The notes under the pieces were generated by a model. It searched no databases. It was not told where the DNA came from and was given only the letters and a program-made list of their open reading frames with translations. A stretch of DNA of 64,000 nt from Bimastos eiseni (taxonomy: Eukaryota > Annelida > Clitellata > Crassiclitellata > Lumbricidae). The stretch's first letter is position 1. Each line of letters begins with the position of its first letter. The DNA lies in contig OY365811.1 of the NCBI GenBank assembly GCA_959347315.1, forward strand, positions 38,474,346-38,538,345. The letters are read 5' to 3'. The position numbers and the translations under genes were made by a program. This document shows, piece after piece, positions 1 to 13,054 of this stretch.

Positions 1-1745
1 TTGCAGAACTATATTTTTATAGGGTTGTATTGCATAGGGTACTGAATTGCATAATAATGTCCTCTGTTTTGTTTGTATGGGTCTGTTGTATATGTGAATT
101 GTACTAGTTTGGGATTAGACACTTTTGTAGCAGCCAACGGACTATAAAATTGCAGACCTTCACTTATTTGGACCTACCGCAACTTAGTGCCATGTTTGAC
201 GATTTTCCTTTGTAATGACGTTTGACTGATGTTTTGAGCAGGAGTGTGTGAGTGGCGCTTTAAAAGTTCTCAGGTTCAAGATATTTGGAATACATAAAAG
301 TGCAGTTATTATTAACTTCTGTTTAATTGGCAACAGTTACAGCTATTTATAACACTAGTTGTGGCAACTCTTTTGAGGTTTAAACGGATGATAGTATTAA
401 CAAGGCTTCCTATTGGGAAGCGGTTTCCTGTATTGTTGCACAAATGGCTACATTCTGCACATCTGTTTAAATAAATAAATGCTGGAAGGATTTGTAAGTC
501 ATGCCTTGTATTGATAAACCACGACTATGAATCTTCTTGCTTGCAGATTTTGATTTGAGATCAAGTCTTTCTCTCCCGTACAATGGGGGATTTCCCCCCT
601 ACAATTCTAGTTAGTTAAAGGCTTACATGTCACCTTGACATGTAAGTCACCTGACTGAATTTCCACACAATGCATATTCAAAAGAAGAAAATGCAGACCA
701 CAGCATGATGTGACCCTTATTTTTATCAAAGCTGAGGCACATGTATTATACAAGACATTCAACAGTGTTTCAAAATAAGACCTTGTTTCATTGCACAACT
801 CTGTTGCAATATTCTGAGTTGACCTTAAAAGCAACATACAATGTATGTTGGCCACTTTTAATTGAAACACTAAAATCGAGGATCATGCATTTAGCGCTTG
901 GAGAAGCTCATCTCTCTGACAGTGGCTCTAGTGGGCACTGAGAAAATTTTGAAGATAGAAATGTGAAAGTATAAAAAAAAGGTTACAATGTTGATTTCAC
1001 CATTATGCTCCATACTGGTCATACTTCAAGGCAGTTTTATTGCTTTCTGCTTAATGCAATGTAATCAAGCATTTATATATATATATATTAATGTATTAAT
1101 TATTTTATTAATATATAATATATATATATTATTATTATTATTAATATATTAATGCAATGTAATCAAGCATTTATATATATATATATATATATAGAGCACC
1201 ACTCAATCTAGCTACCAAACTTATGAGGCAACAACACCATGAACAGCAAACCATTAGATTCCATAGATGAAAAAATCAAATGCCTTTGTACAACAAAGAT
1301 GATAAAGTTTCTGACGATTTTGACTAATGGTTGCCCCCGGAGTCAGTGTAGAACTCGATGTACGGAGGGCCATGGGTCAATTTGAGATGGGGTAATAAAA
1401 AAAGAACAAACTCGTATTAAATATCAGATAGTTGACCACAGCCGAACTGTAACAGTGCTTGGAATAACACAAGATACACGTACAAACTCTTCCTCCAGAT
1501 AACATCACCTGATTCTAGACTTGCATAACACAATTTCACAAACAGATGAACATCTCACACGCTGGATACCACAAACCTTATCAAACTACTTGTTCATGAC
1601 GCAACCCACACAAAACGACCTTCGACAACTCTCGCAGGGGACGTCCCTAAATCCATTTGACGTACCAAGTTCGTGTTTCACGGCATATAAAAGCATATAC
1701 AAAAATCGAAACACGGCCTATGTCACAGGTTCTTCAAGAGCGTTC
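1..1745. other. Intergenic DNA downstream of the melanotransferrin gene
   Basis: No coding exon is recognisable on either strand. The stretch holds AT-rich DNA, a possible AATAAA at 470-475 on the plus strand (it could end a gene lying left of the window) and a duplicated AT-microsatellite block at about 1050-1190. The open frames here are short, have no recognisable family motif and look like chance. The 3' UTR of the minus-strand melanotransferrin gene must enter this stretch, but no clear poly(A) signal stands out. Confidence 0.5.
1048..1192. repeat. Direct repeat flanking AT microsatellites
   Basis: The string TTAATGCAATGTAATCAAGC followed by an (AT)n run occurs twice, near 1051 and near 1151. 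Between the copies is TTAATA/ATT-rich low-complexity DNA. This looks like a local duplication of a microsatellite with its flank. Confidence 0.7.
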
Positions 1746-2306
1746 TTACGATGCTGTCATCAGCTGCCACACAATGGAAAGAACGGTGCACGTAACCATG
1801 ACGACGAGAGGCATGTGATGCGACGGTTCCTTGCCAGACCCGGTGACGCAGTCGATGCTCTCCATCCTCTGCATCGCGCGGATGAAGTCCGGTCCAAGGA
1901 AGTCTTTGTAGTTCTGCTTGCTGGGATCGATCGGCGCCAGGCGGACTGTTGCGTCCTGGAAGATGAGGTCCTTGTGGTTGATCATAGAGTCGAACATGGC
2001 AAAGTCGGGATTCCTGGAAACAAAAAAATAAGTTAAGAAAGTGTGCACTTTATTGAACAACCTACAAAATAATCAGACTAAGAAATTACAAAACATCAGT
2101 CAACCAGAAATAGCAGAAAGATTCAGAGGAAAAATGTCATGTACATATATGTGTCCACATACCTTTAAAGAAAAATTGATGTCTTTACCAGCACAAACAG
2201 CATGGCATTATGGATCATTTAAAATAAAATGCCAAGATTTAATCTAACAATGCTAAGGAATTGATGATTCCACAGGAAGGTTTTATAGCACCAACCACTT
2301 TAGGCA

Positions 2307-2391
<85 letters not shown>

Positions 2392-5300
2392 AATGATATA
2401 TAAATATATACATATTTTTATATATGCAAGACTCTGAACATCACTTCCATCTGTCTTCGGGAATCCGTTGGTTGGTTACATTTTTGCGAGTGTGCCCACC
2501 ACTGGAGATTCATTCAGCTAACCGATTTGCAATATGTCTTAGTAATGACATTCAATGTCATTTAGGTCAGCACAGTAGAATTCTTGAAGGGGCGCTATAT
2601 AAATTTTCGATTACACAGACATGCATAAATAACATGTAGTGTTAACAAGGACACTATATGAAAATGGTGCATCAATCTTGAAGCATCTTCCAGTACGTTC
2701 TCTTATACACAAAATCAATGTAAATAGCAACCCGAGTCAAGCGGGCGCTCATTTAAAGAGAACCTACATGAACATTTCCAAAAGTCGATGGAAGACTGCT
2801 TACGTGTCAGCATCAAAGAACTGTTCGGCAAAGTTCAATAGGGTCCAGTAGATTTGTCGTTCATTCTCCGTCTTAAAACCTGCAAATTGAAAATATCACC
2901 AAATGCAGTATAGTTTAATATAGTTTAATTCAGTTTAATATAGTTTAATAAAGTTTAATAGGAATATGCTAATTAATCGTAACCAATAGATCTGTGGACC
3001 AGTTTGGCTAAGAACCAAAAATCATTTGTCTCTAGCACACCCCATTTTATAAACCAACAGTAAAGTACTATCGCATACACAGGTAGGCTTTACCTGCCTA
3101 CCTGACCTCATTCATAGGCTCACCTGCAGTCATGATGGCATTTGGTGGTAAATGACCTAGATTGCAGGTATCCCATTGGTCAATGTCTTTTCTAGTTCCA
3201 TCGTTACAGAGAAGCTCATAGTCATCGGAACGACGATTTCTCGCCCACTCGGCTAAATTTCTGCCGTCTGTGTTTTCCCGCACGGTTGTGTGTCGCACGT
3301 AAGCCACATCTCCACCTCCTGGAAAACAATCAATTCAAACACTTTCAATACATGTCAAATTGTTTTACATAGTATTTCTCCTATACAGAGAACAATACAC
3401 TACATCACGGTGAAACAATGCAGAAATACAATACCACACCAAACCACATTTGTAGTATATAATTAACTCTTTAAATAAGTTGTTCAAAATACAAATGACG
3501 ACTGTGCCACACACTTCAACAATTTAATAAGTATGATTAGAATTCATGTGTAAATGACCATAAAGACACGACCATGAAAACAGCTCATATCCGATCCTGG
3601 GCTTAATGCTTTAATGACGAACATGTACTAAAAGTGACTGGGGAAAAAATACACAGACTGTGAATCATCCATGTAGACGTTCCTTCTGGCCTCATGCATA
3701 TCTATAAGGTTTGGCAGAACAAATAGAAAATTTTCAAAAGACAATTTTCTCAGAAGAAGCTACCATGGTGGCCAACTATAGTCCCTCAAACCCCTTCACC
3801 TATCCTATGGTTCTATCTGCACATCGACATCTAAAAGCTAACTCATGAGTGCTAGTGGCAAGTTTCTCTCTAAAGTTGGGTGTTAAAAATATCAATTATG
3901 TTATGATAATCAATTCCTTCTGCATTAGGCAAATACAATGAATGGAACAACAGAAGATCACATCAGAGAAGTTTCGAAGAGTAGAAAAGACCCCTTACTT
4001 TCGGTGAGGCACCGGAAGGCCCCGCTTGCCCCAAAGTACAGTTCCTCGTCAGTCCTCATGCATCTGTCCGGTCCTTGCGTTCCACACGCCTCGCACAGAT
4101 TTACGGGATTTGTGCCGTCAGGATTGTAGTAATCGTCCAGGATTCCAGGGACACAGCTCTTGCTAAAGTATTGTCCTAATAGAATGACCAAATCCATGTT
4201 GTAAAGAATGCCAGCAATGGTAATGTAATCCAACATTTCAAATCAACGGCGCTCTCAATGCAGTGTAACACAGATATCTACAGACCTTTAGATATTCCCT
4301 GTAAGTAACAAGATTGGATTGCAGGCAGAGCTGTCAGTTAACACTGTAGACGCATGTATGTGGCTACGTACATGTCTCTGTATGTGTCAGTGACAACAAT
4401 CTCGTCTGACAGGTGGGTGGGATACCCAATGAGAGGGGTAGAAAATGTCACATGTTTAACTTGTCCTCCTTCTGTAAAAGGCGGGGGGACTAGTCACCCC
4501 TCCACCCCCACCCGGATCGCCGTCCCTGGTCAGTGCATGTATCTACGTGCCATAATAAACCACCACTTACTGCACTAGGGTTGCTCAATATTGTATCGGC
4601 TGAGGTTAGCATGCTAGACTGTCAATTAAAGAAAATAAAGTCATTAACGAGCATGGCTGCCTCTGGGTTAGCCACAAGGGACTACTTTCTTCTTCTGCTG
4701 CTATTGGTTACTAGAACAGTCAACATGAGACAAAATGCCATCTACAGATTACAACAAATAATACCCAGTCGAACTGGTCCTTGCAAGCTTTACTTTACTT
4801 TATACCAGTGCCATAAGCCAGTCTCCATGATGTGGCTCTAAAGCGAGCATAAGTAACGCTGAGATTTACATTTACAGCCATCACAGATGCTTACCAACAG
4901 CGAGATAAGCGTTACAATCCTTGAAATGAATCTGTCCGGTTTCAATGAGTTTGTCGACAGGAATGACCCAACCGGCAGCCGACATCACAGCTGAATGACA
5001 GGAACGCCTCTCTAACAAAGAAATTAAAGAACAAACAATAAGATGATTTGTGTATATATGTATCTATGTACTTTGCATGCATGTATCTATGTATCTGTCT
5101 ATGTATTGTAAGTATCTATATATGTATTTGAGCATTCATATGACACCAATTACAAAGCACTGTAGACAGAAAGTTGTTTCAAAGACAGAAAATCATGACA
5201 GTCATCAACTGTTTACAACTGACTCTGAACCTCTATATAGCGCCTGATCTGGTTTAGTTTTTTAAGCGTTTGAGAGTAGTTCCACAGAGCGACCAAACTC

Positions 5301-8300
5301 ACGTTTCAGATTGAAAAGCGTTAGATAGGAGTCCATACGACGTGCAACTGCAACAGCGAAATACCCTGTCATCTCATCACCAGTACCACTGTAATCCTCT
5401 GAGGCAATGGGCACCAATCCATAATGCCTATGATCAATCAATCAATCAATAAATCAATCGGTCAATCAATTAATATGTGTTCATTCAAGGAATCTAAATG
5501 ACATAAGTGCAACTGGTAGACAAGTTTGACATAAAAGATTAAGGAATTGATAAAACAATCAGAGAATTAATCAAATAAATACTTAAAAGAAATCAAATGA
5601 AATATGCAAGAAATTACAGAAGTTAGCATAAGATAATTTAACAGAGGCAAACTGCGAGGTTTATTAATTTGTCTTCGCAAAAATACACTTCCTATACCAC
5701 AGTAATGATTCATTTCCAATTGGACAAAAAAGATTAATTCCCAATCGGGCAACTAACACAAAGAAAAAGAACAATGAAGTACTATACATTATAAACAGAT
5801 AGACACTTACTTTCCAGCTGTGTACGCATCAGAAGCATCGAGAGTGATGAGATCCGCGTCACCAATTCGGATCTTCTGCATGCAGTCGAGAACGCTGCTA
5901 CCCATAATGCAGTTCAGGTCTGGTTTGAGATTGCGAGCGGCAAACGCCATGATCATGTTCTCGCACTTTGCCATTTCGTAGCGTGATACGACGCACCAGC
6001 GTGCCTGCTGGATCGGACATTTGTTGAGCACTACCAGACGCTTACGCATTTCATCACCTGGACTCAAAAAATGTAAGGTATTGTTTCGTTTCCATGGCAG
6101 ATAATTGATTGCTTATCTATATCCATTTTAATACGATGACATATGCAAAAAACTGCATTTTATTTTAATTTCCCAGGACCATTGAACAAGGCATTGATGG
6201 CATACGGAATATGTGTGCCTAGGCAGTGCCGAATTTTGACATAAGGGGTCACTGTACATTGGAATGTAGGGAGGTCACACGACATAGCGCTGAAATGACA
6301 ACAATCGAAATGCCCTTTCAGGAGGTGGCATCATTTTATAAATTATTATTTAGGACAATTCTAGCCCACCAGATAACTCTTCAGACAAACAAGATAAAAA
6401 ATTTGATTTAAGCTTACATAATTTATTCAATTTCCAAAGTCCAAGTTTCAGCCATTTTGTGAAAAATTTTTAATGAACAACCTCGGGGCTCCTCTGCACA
6501 TGCATAAAGCGATTCATGGTATATATATCCGGCCCTGTGCCAAGGATTTATTTTTTTAAATAAATATTAAACAGCAACTGCCTCACAGAAAGCTCACACC
6601 CATACCCTTCATTTTACAAGATGAGCACTCTCTACACAAAACATAACTGTACCTGTCACTCTGAATCACAATGAATAAGTTCCTCCACCAAATGCTTGTC
6701 CCATTTCATAAGCCTCAGATGACTTGTAATAAGAGAGACAAAAATTACAAATGGGGGGAACTTACCTTTATCCAATTACAACACAGGTACACACCCAACT
6801 GTATGATCAAAGACTTTTGAGATGACACAAAAGCCATAAACAAATGACTCACCTGCCCAGGTGTAGTAATTAGTTCTTGTTCCACCAGCCACCAATGCTA
6901 CGTCCTTCAGCTGCTGAGTTTCGTCAGTGAACATCAAATTTTGTTTTCCATATTTGATTGACTCGAACAGTCTGAAAAGGTCGACGTTCATTCCAGCCGC
7001 TCCAAAGTCCCAACTCATCAGTTGCAAGAGCAGCTTGTAATCACTACGGATGCCAGCGTCAAGGACAGCCGATGTCATGACGACGTGCGACGCAATCTTA
7101 CCCCAATTACAGGTTTCGTATTCACTGGGGGAGACACGCCTTCCATCGAGGCAAATCAATTGGAAGTCCTAAAAAATATAAATATAATATTATAACTAAA
7201 ATAAAATACCAATTAACAAATTTATTATTGATACAAATATGCATTAATAAATATAACGACATATTTATTAATGCATATTTGTATCAATAATAAATTTGTT
7301 AATTGGTATTTTATTTTCAAAACAAAATATGTATTAATAAATATGATATTGAAACTAAATAAAATATCCATCAATAAATATAATTTATTCTAAAACAAGA
7401 TAATATTATGTGTTAATAATTTCCCTCTGTTTCTCTCTCTCTCTCTCTCTCAGTATGTGTTATTCACTCTCACGGGTTCAACAAATTTCCTTTTCTGTGT
7501 TTTTCCTTTCTGTCTGTGTCTCTCTCTCTCTCTCTCTCTGTTTCAGTGTCTATTATTTGCACTCAGTAGTTAACAGATGAACCCATTTCTCTACAATAAA
7601 ATTAATAAATCTACTTACGTCAACCGTTAGTGATAAGTTGGTGTGCTTCAGCGCCTGTTCGAGCGATGAATTCCTCACGAAGGCGACGTCCGCGTCTCCA
7701 TTGAACAAACAATTCATCGATCCAGAATAATCCGCGTATGGATCGTTCACGGTGCAGTACTCGTAGAATTTTCCCTTGCATGTCTTACACACTGTAACTG
7801 GATTGTTGCCTGAAATGAAATCAATGACAAACTAGTTCTAGATAAGTAACATCATCAAGTATCTATGTATGTATTTTTGTCTACGTATGCATTCATGCGT
7901 CTATCTATGAATGCATGTATCAATGCATGTATGTATAATTGCATATGTATGCAACTATGTATGTAGCTACCTACACAATTCTACATGATGTCAAATGCCA
8001 TTAACCCATTTTAACCCAGGGTTCCATTATTGGAACATTTTGAAAATAATTTACTTACTTACAATTTAGCACGGTTTTAAAGTGATCATAGATCAGGGCC
8101 TATCATAGAAAACCGTTTTCTAAGGTCTACATTATATCTATAGAAAAATAGCAGTGATCATTTTTTAGTGAAAATACCTGTAGGGAGTGTAGGACATGGT
8201 AATCAGAAAGCAAAGTAATGCACAGAAAACCAGAAGAGTCACAAGTAATGTAATAATAACAAGTTATATAGACCACATACACATGAAGTCCAACCAATGG

Positions 8301-11029
8301 ATTCAAATCGACAGTTAACATTTCAAAGTCTGGACATGTGTGAAAAGATATTAGCAAAGCAGGCAGGATGACCATTTTCTAGAGCTGTGTCATCAAAGGT
8401 TCCAAATACGATGTTGACAAAAGGTGCAAAACACTGATACAACAGGTGACAAAAAAACGGTCAAAATGGCAAATGAAGTGGTAAAGGAAGCAGCCAAAGA
8501 AATAAAAACAGATCATATGCATAACTGTCAAACAGTCAAAACCTGTTAAGCAGGCAGTAAAAGCAATTAAAAAAGCAGACGACCAATTAGAAATTGGCTG
8601 CTGACCAAATGGATTGTAGAATCGAGCCAGTCCATCTGGGGCGCACATGTCACCAAAGAAAGCGGCTGCAGACTTGACTGGAACATTGCACTCGACGATG
8701 TCCATGCTGCCACGGTCCATTAGAGTGGAAATGGGGTAAATCCACCCAGCGGCACGACCAACACCTAAAACGATGCAATGAGTAGAGTTAAAATCTAATC
8801 TGAGACGTCCACAGTATCACAACAACAGCAATGTACAACAACATTTATGATAATCATTATGATGATTATACATAGAATATAATCATCATAATAACAACAT
8901 CATTGTAAAACAATTTGTTTGTAACTAATACCAAACTCCATAAGAGCCAATTATCTTTTCTAAATACTTTTTACATTCGAGCATTTTAATTCAAAAGAAG
9001 CCTTTGCCATACACTCCAACTAGCATGACACACAGCAAACTAATTCAGATTTACCTGTCATGCAGGCCCTTGCACCTTTAAGATTGTTAATGTTGAGGCC
9101 TGAGTTCGATGTCCTCACTACGGCAACTGCATAGTACGAGAGACCCTCATCTCCAGGACCTGATCATAACAGACAACATCGTAATTGTAATCCCAGCATT
9201 TCAACAGCGCCCACAAAAGCCGAGTCGTGGGAACCAGCTTATTCACAGGCGCTTAATCAAAACAGAGTCGATAGGCAGAGGGGGCCAAAATTCAGAGGGT
9301 CAAGCAGATAGACAGACAGACAGACAGAAAGACAGACAGAAAGACAGACAGCTAAGGCAGATGGTGTTTGGAGAACAGGTAAAAACACAAAAATATGCCC
9401 ATTATTATTATTATTGCTTGCTAGCATTATCATTATTATCATTGTTATTTTGATCAAATATCAGAGTGCAAAATGCAAGATAGTTTAACTAAATGAACTG
9501 CATAATATTGTCAGCTGTTACTACTGTGATATAAGCAATTGAGGTGCCAACATCATTTGAAAGCTCTCTTATTACATAGATAACACAACTCATTTCAGAT
9601 ACTGGTTTTTTTAATACTGGCTAATAAGATACTAATTAATCAGAAGCTGGTTTTCAGATACTGGTTTTTCACATACTGGTTCTTCAGATAATGAGTTTTC
9701 AAATAATGGTCTTTCAGATGCTAGTACCCCACTCCAGTACCTGCTCAAATAATCCAGTCAAGTACCTACTCAAGCACTCCACTCTAATCTGGTACAAACT
9801 CCAGCACTTACCCATATCATCATTTACTCACAATACCAGTACTTAAAAGTCACAACAGGTGCTAACACTTACTCAAGATATACTGCTCTGCAACCAGAGG
9901 CATCATGTTGTAGTACTCCCCAGCAGTGTAGGACAGTCCCGTCTCTAGCTGCATAAGGTCCGCATCAGCCTGGTTGATCTTCGTCATGCAGTCATACTGA
10001 TCTGTTCCCTCTATGCACTTGAATTCTGGGAGGTCTTCGTAACGCTTTGTAGTGTAACTGGGGTACGTACGATTGGCGAGGATCCTTGCCTGAATTGCCA
10101 GCTGCAAGTCTATGCACTTGGCCAACTCGTAGTTGTTCATCGTACACCATCTTGCCTCTGAAATCAGCAACAGCACTCAAATGGAGGCACATCGGAAGAT
10201 GCTGCATGCCGGATTAATACCAATAATAATAAATTTCTTTTAACATCACAAGCTTTAGAGGCATAACATGGTACTAGTTATTGTACCCATGATATTTAAT
10301 TATTTATAATGGAATTTATATAGCCCTTATATAGGGAAATGTACAGAGGTCCTCGAAAGATTATGAAAGCCATCTTGAAGGTGGATGAACCACACCAATC
10401 CTACAGATGAACATTTAATCTTAATTGTGCTTCTATGCAACAGTAAAACTTTGTAATTTTAATCTAAGCAATTTCAACAGTACTTCTCCAACATATCACA
10501 GTTCTGCCTAGAGGGCTATGAATGATGACGCTCAATAATTGGTTTCTTTGTTTGTAACGGTATCCTTTGATCTTCAGCTATACTGACCCACCGCACAACA
10601 CGGATACAATCATAACCTTATACGCTAATACTAAAACGTAATCATTATCAGGTAAGCATAATGTTTATTATACCAGTTGCATAACCGCACTCTGGTGTAA
10701 CATTAACACGAATAACAATTACAACGGGAAACGCTGGCAATAAACATCAACTCTAGCTAATATGATGTCAAAGATAGGCTATGACAATTATTAAAACTTA
10801 TCCACAAGGTAACGATGGCTCTTATTGTTTGCGAATAACAAGTCACGAGTATATTTTAGACGAGTCGCGTTAAATCATTCAAACGTCGACAAAGACGACG
10901 TTGTAAGTTAAGCGCCGTCAAAATATCTCAAGATAAGAATAGCGTGCACTCACCTTGTCGTATCTGAGCTGACGCATTCCACAAAATTAAGCAGAGAAAA
11001 TATATGACAAAAGTCTGGACAACCTTCAT
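1746..11029 (-). CDS. MELTF: Melanotransferrin-like transferrin, GPI-anchored (13 exons, complete)
   Basis: Two-lobed transferrin-family protein, predicted to sit on the outer cell surface. Coding exons in transcript order: 11029-10954, 10157-9873, 9159-9055, 8764-8606, 7809-7619, 7168-6853, 6057-5811, 5427-5303, 5011-4895, 4175-3999, 3318-3124, 2879-2804, 2013-1746; 2337 nt, 778 aa, in frame throughout. Residues 1-22 are a signal peptide ([20 protein letters not shown]). The N-lobe follows ([30 protein letters not shown]), then the C-lobe from about residue 390 ([55 protein letters not shown]). The end ([14 protein letters not shown], then a hydrophobic tail [13 protein letters not shown]) matches melanotransferrin, whose tail is replaced by a GPI anchor; soluble transferrins lack it. 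Human MELTF is 738 aa. Iron ligands are altered in both lobes (see findings), so iron binding is uncertain. The family call is firm; one-to-one orthology is inferred. Confidence 0.93.
2309..2386. repeat. (AT)n microsatellite in MELTF intron 12
   Basis: About 78 bp of nearly pure AT dinucleotide between MELTF exons 12 and 13. Confidence 0.95.
5050..5130. repeat. Degenerate TATG/TATC microsatellite in MELTF intron 8
   Basis: Imperfect runs of TATGTATC tetranucleotides. Apparent ORFs here are only repeat translation. Confidence 0.75.
5430..5475. repeat. (AATC)n microsatellite in MELTF intron 7
   Basis: A run of ATCA/AATC tetranucleotides directly upstream (on the minus strand) of the exon at 5427-5303. 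It forms part of the sequence before that 3' splice site. Confidence 0.8.
7201..7314. repeat. Perfect 54-bp inverted repeat with a 6-nt loop
   Basis: Arms 7201-7254 and 7261-7314 are exact reverse complements by manual comparison, separated by AACGAC. The element lies in MELTF intron 5, 33 bp from the exon at 7168-6853. It is AT-rich and could form a cruciform in DNA or a 54-bp hairpin in the pre-mRNA. Confidence 0.95.
7434..7540. repeat. (CT)n microsatellites in MELTF intron 5
   Basis: Two CT runs, near 7434-7452 and 7519-7540, separated by T-rich DNA. Confidence 0.85.
7858..7975. repeat. Degenerate TATG-type microsatellite in MELTF intron 4
   Basis: Imperfect ATGTATGT/ATCTATGT tetranucleotide tract, just upstream of MELTF exon 5 (7809-7619) in transcript order. 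No coding signal. Confidence 0.7.
9308..9352. repeat. (AGAC)n microsatellite in MELTF intron 2
   Basis: A run of AGAC tetranucleotides with two AGAA interruptions. The apparent Gln/Asp/Arg-rich ORF here is repeat translation. Confidence 0.9.
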
Positions 11030-13054
11030 CTTGTCCTATTCCAAAATACACCACTTTAAAATCGCACAGCTTCACAGCAACAACTTTTTCAAAACAAAAT
11101 CGCCATAATAATTACCACAGCATATCCCGAATCAACATAGCACCTGTAGGAAACCCACACAGGCGCTAAGACGACCTCACTCAGCGCAAAGTAGTTCGCA
11201 GTTACAAATCAATTAACAGCAACTTAGACACGCGTTTAGACCATTAAAATTTGTTTCTAAACGTTTCCACGATTTTATACGCCAAAGATGACGACTTTTG
11301 CTGATTATCTTTTCTTATTTTTTTATTTTTTTGTTATGTTTAGAAACACTGCATCTTGACGAGATAGTATACCTGTAGTTCAGGTAAAATGATTAGCAAA
11401 GATGTTAACAACCTGAAGAGCGGTACCACTCGATACTTGCGCCACGAGAACTACTTTCTAAAATCAAAACGTTATCCCTTGAGCTCCAAATGCCCCAATA
11501 ATATAACTTATGTAAGAAATGAACCTGTTTGTAACGAAAACAACATTTATGACAAAAAGAACCACCATACAGATTTCATTGCTCTTAAGTTAAAAGTATG
11601 AGTTTAGAATTAGGCGTGTGGCAGCTAAGCGATTTTTATGGCAGTCTTTCAGTCTCGGTGGTTCTGGGTAGTCTTAGCAAGTAAATGTAGCATATAGCAC
11701 ATGGCAATGGTTACAAATACTTACAATATCGATAATAATGATTAGAATAATACTGATAATAATAAATATATACTGATAATGGGACCTTTTAAATACCTCA
11801 CCAAAGCAGTATACGGCTGTGCCAATCTAAATGATGCTAAAGTCAGCCAGAAGAGTCACTCATTAAGTGAACAATGCCAGAGAATAATCAGTTTTAATGA
11901 ACATTCAATGAGTTATGCCACAAAGTCTTGACTTATAACTATTGGTATGTTGGTGAGACAGGAGGAAGGCTACTCCATAATGTTGCTACTGCAAAAATAT
12001 CGCTGAAATCTGCTCTACCCTAATGCGAGTCATGTCATTTTGTTAAGGTAACTAGACAAGTCAACTAAGGCTAGTTCCTGCAGCCATGCAGACAATCGCA
12101 AGAGGTTACCTTTCAGCCCAAAGAGAAGGCTCTTTCCGAAAAACCACACCTTGGCATTGTATGCCAGAAACGAAGTGAAATCAGTTGCTATGGAAACTCT
12201 AGCTGCTTACTTTAAGCACTGATCAGCTATAATTTTATTTGCCTCAATTTTTGCCAATTTTATGCTACCGAATATGCCTTGTAGTTCCTCGAGACATAAC
12301 AATGACAATATAGAACAATAGAGCGTAATAATAGCAATGATATCTGGTAATCAACTGCATTGAACGTGTGCTAAGAGATACACCCAACTGATTTATTACT
12401 CACAAGTGCATTAATGACAATAATGGTCATTCCTTCAAATAACTAAAGATGTTTCATCCACTTTTCCTCCCTGCTAAGCTCATCAGGTCAATTAAATCAG
12501 CATCATCATCGTCGTCATCATCATCGTCGTCATCATCGTCGTCATCATCAATAGTATTGTTAGAACCACACTCATTATTGGTAAAAAATTATTGTTAGAA
12601 TTATATGCTGATTAGTGCTAGTGAATAAGCTGGTGCCCTCTGCTTGGCTTTCGAGTAGCGCTTTAGAAGCTTGGAGATTGTGACTACGATTATTGCACAG
12701 CGAGATATGTAACACAAAAAACCTGTACAATAATTCTTCATCAACTGCCTCTGCTAAATATCACTTGATTTCATTTTCTAAGTTGCACTGTTAGTAAAAC
12801 ATGACTTCATTTTCAGTTAGAACAATAATTAACACTCTAATCCTCCATATGAATCTCCGTTATTGAATCATCTCATTAAAATTCTCTCCTACGATTCTCT
12901 TACTTACTGAATCATCAGATTCAAACGCTCTCTTAGGGAATCCTAAAAATCTCTCAGCAATTGAATAATTCGATTCAATTTCTCCGCTAAAAATTTCCCA
13001 CTAATTGAATCATCTCATTCCACATCTCTCTCATAGTCACAACCGGCAGATATC
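11030..13054. other. Intergenic: MELTF promoter side to FASTKD-like 3' end
   Basis: No coding exon seen. The first few hundred bases after 11029 are upstream of the MELTF start and should hold its promoter and 5' UTR; no TATA box is clear at a sensible distance. The remainder is AT-rich with a CATCGT-type microsatellite. The part near 13054 is downstream of the FASTKD-like stop codon. The 70-aa open frame at 11389-11601 has no recognisable motif and is taken as chance. Confidence 0.5.
12498..12552. repeat. CATCATCGTCGT microsatellite
   Basis: Alternating CAT and CGT triplets, about 55 bp, in the MELTF to FASTKD-like spacer. Confidence 0.9.

Noticed and set aside
1521..2036. 171-aa plus-strand open frame
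   Set aside because: It is antisense to the last melanotransferrin exon (2013-1746), which has family motifs; the plus-strand protein has none.
4420..4520. GC-rich block as a possible promoter or CpG island
   Set aside because: It is a short C/G-run sequence inside a melanotransferrin intron, vaguely like 43140-43200; probably a repeat piece, with no promoter evidence.
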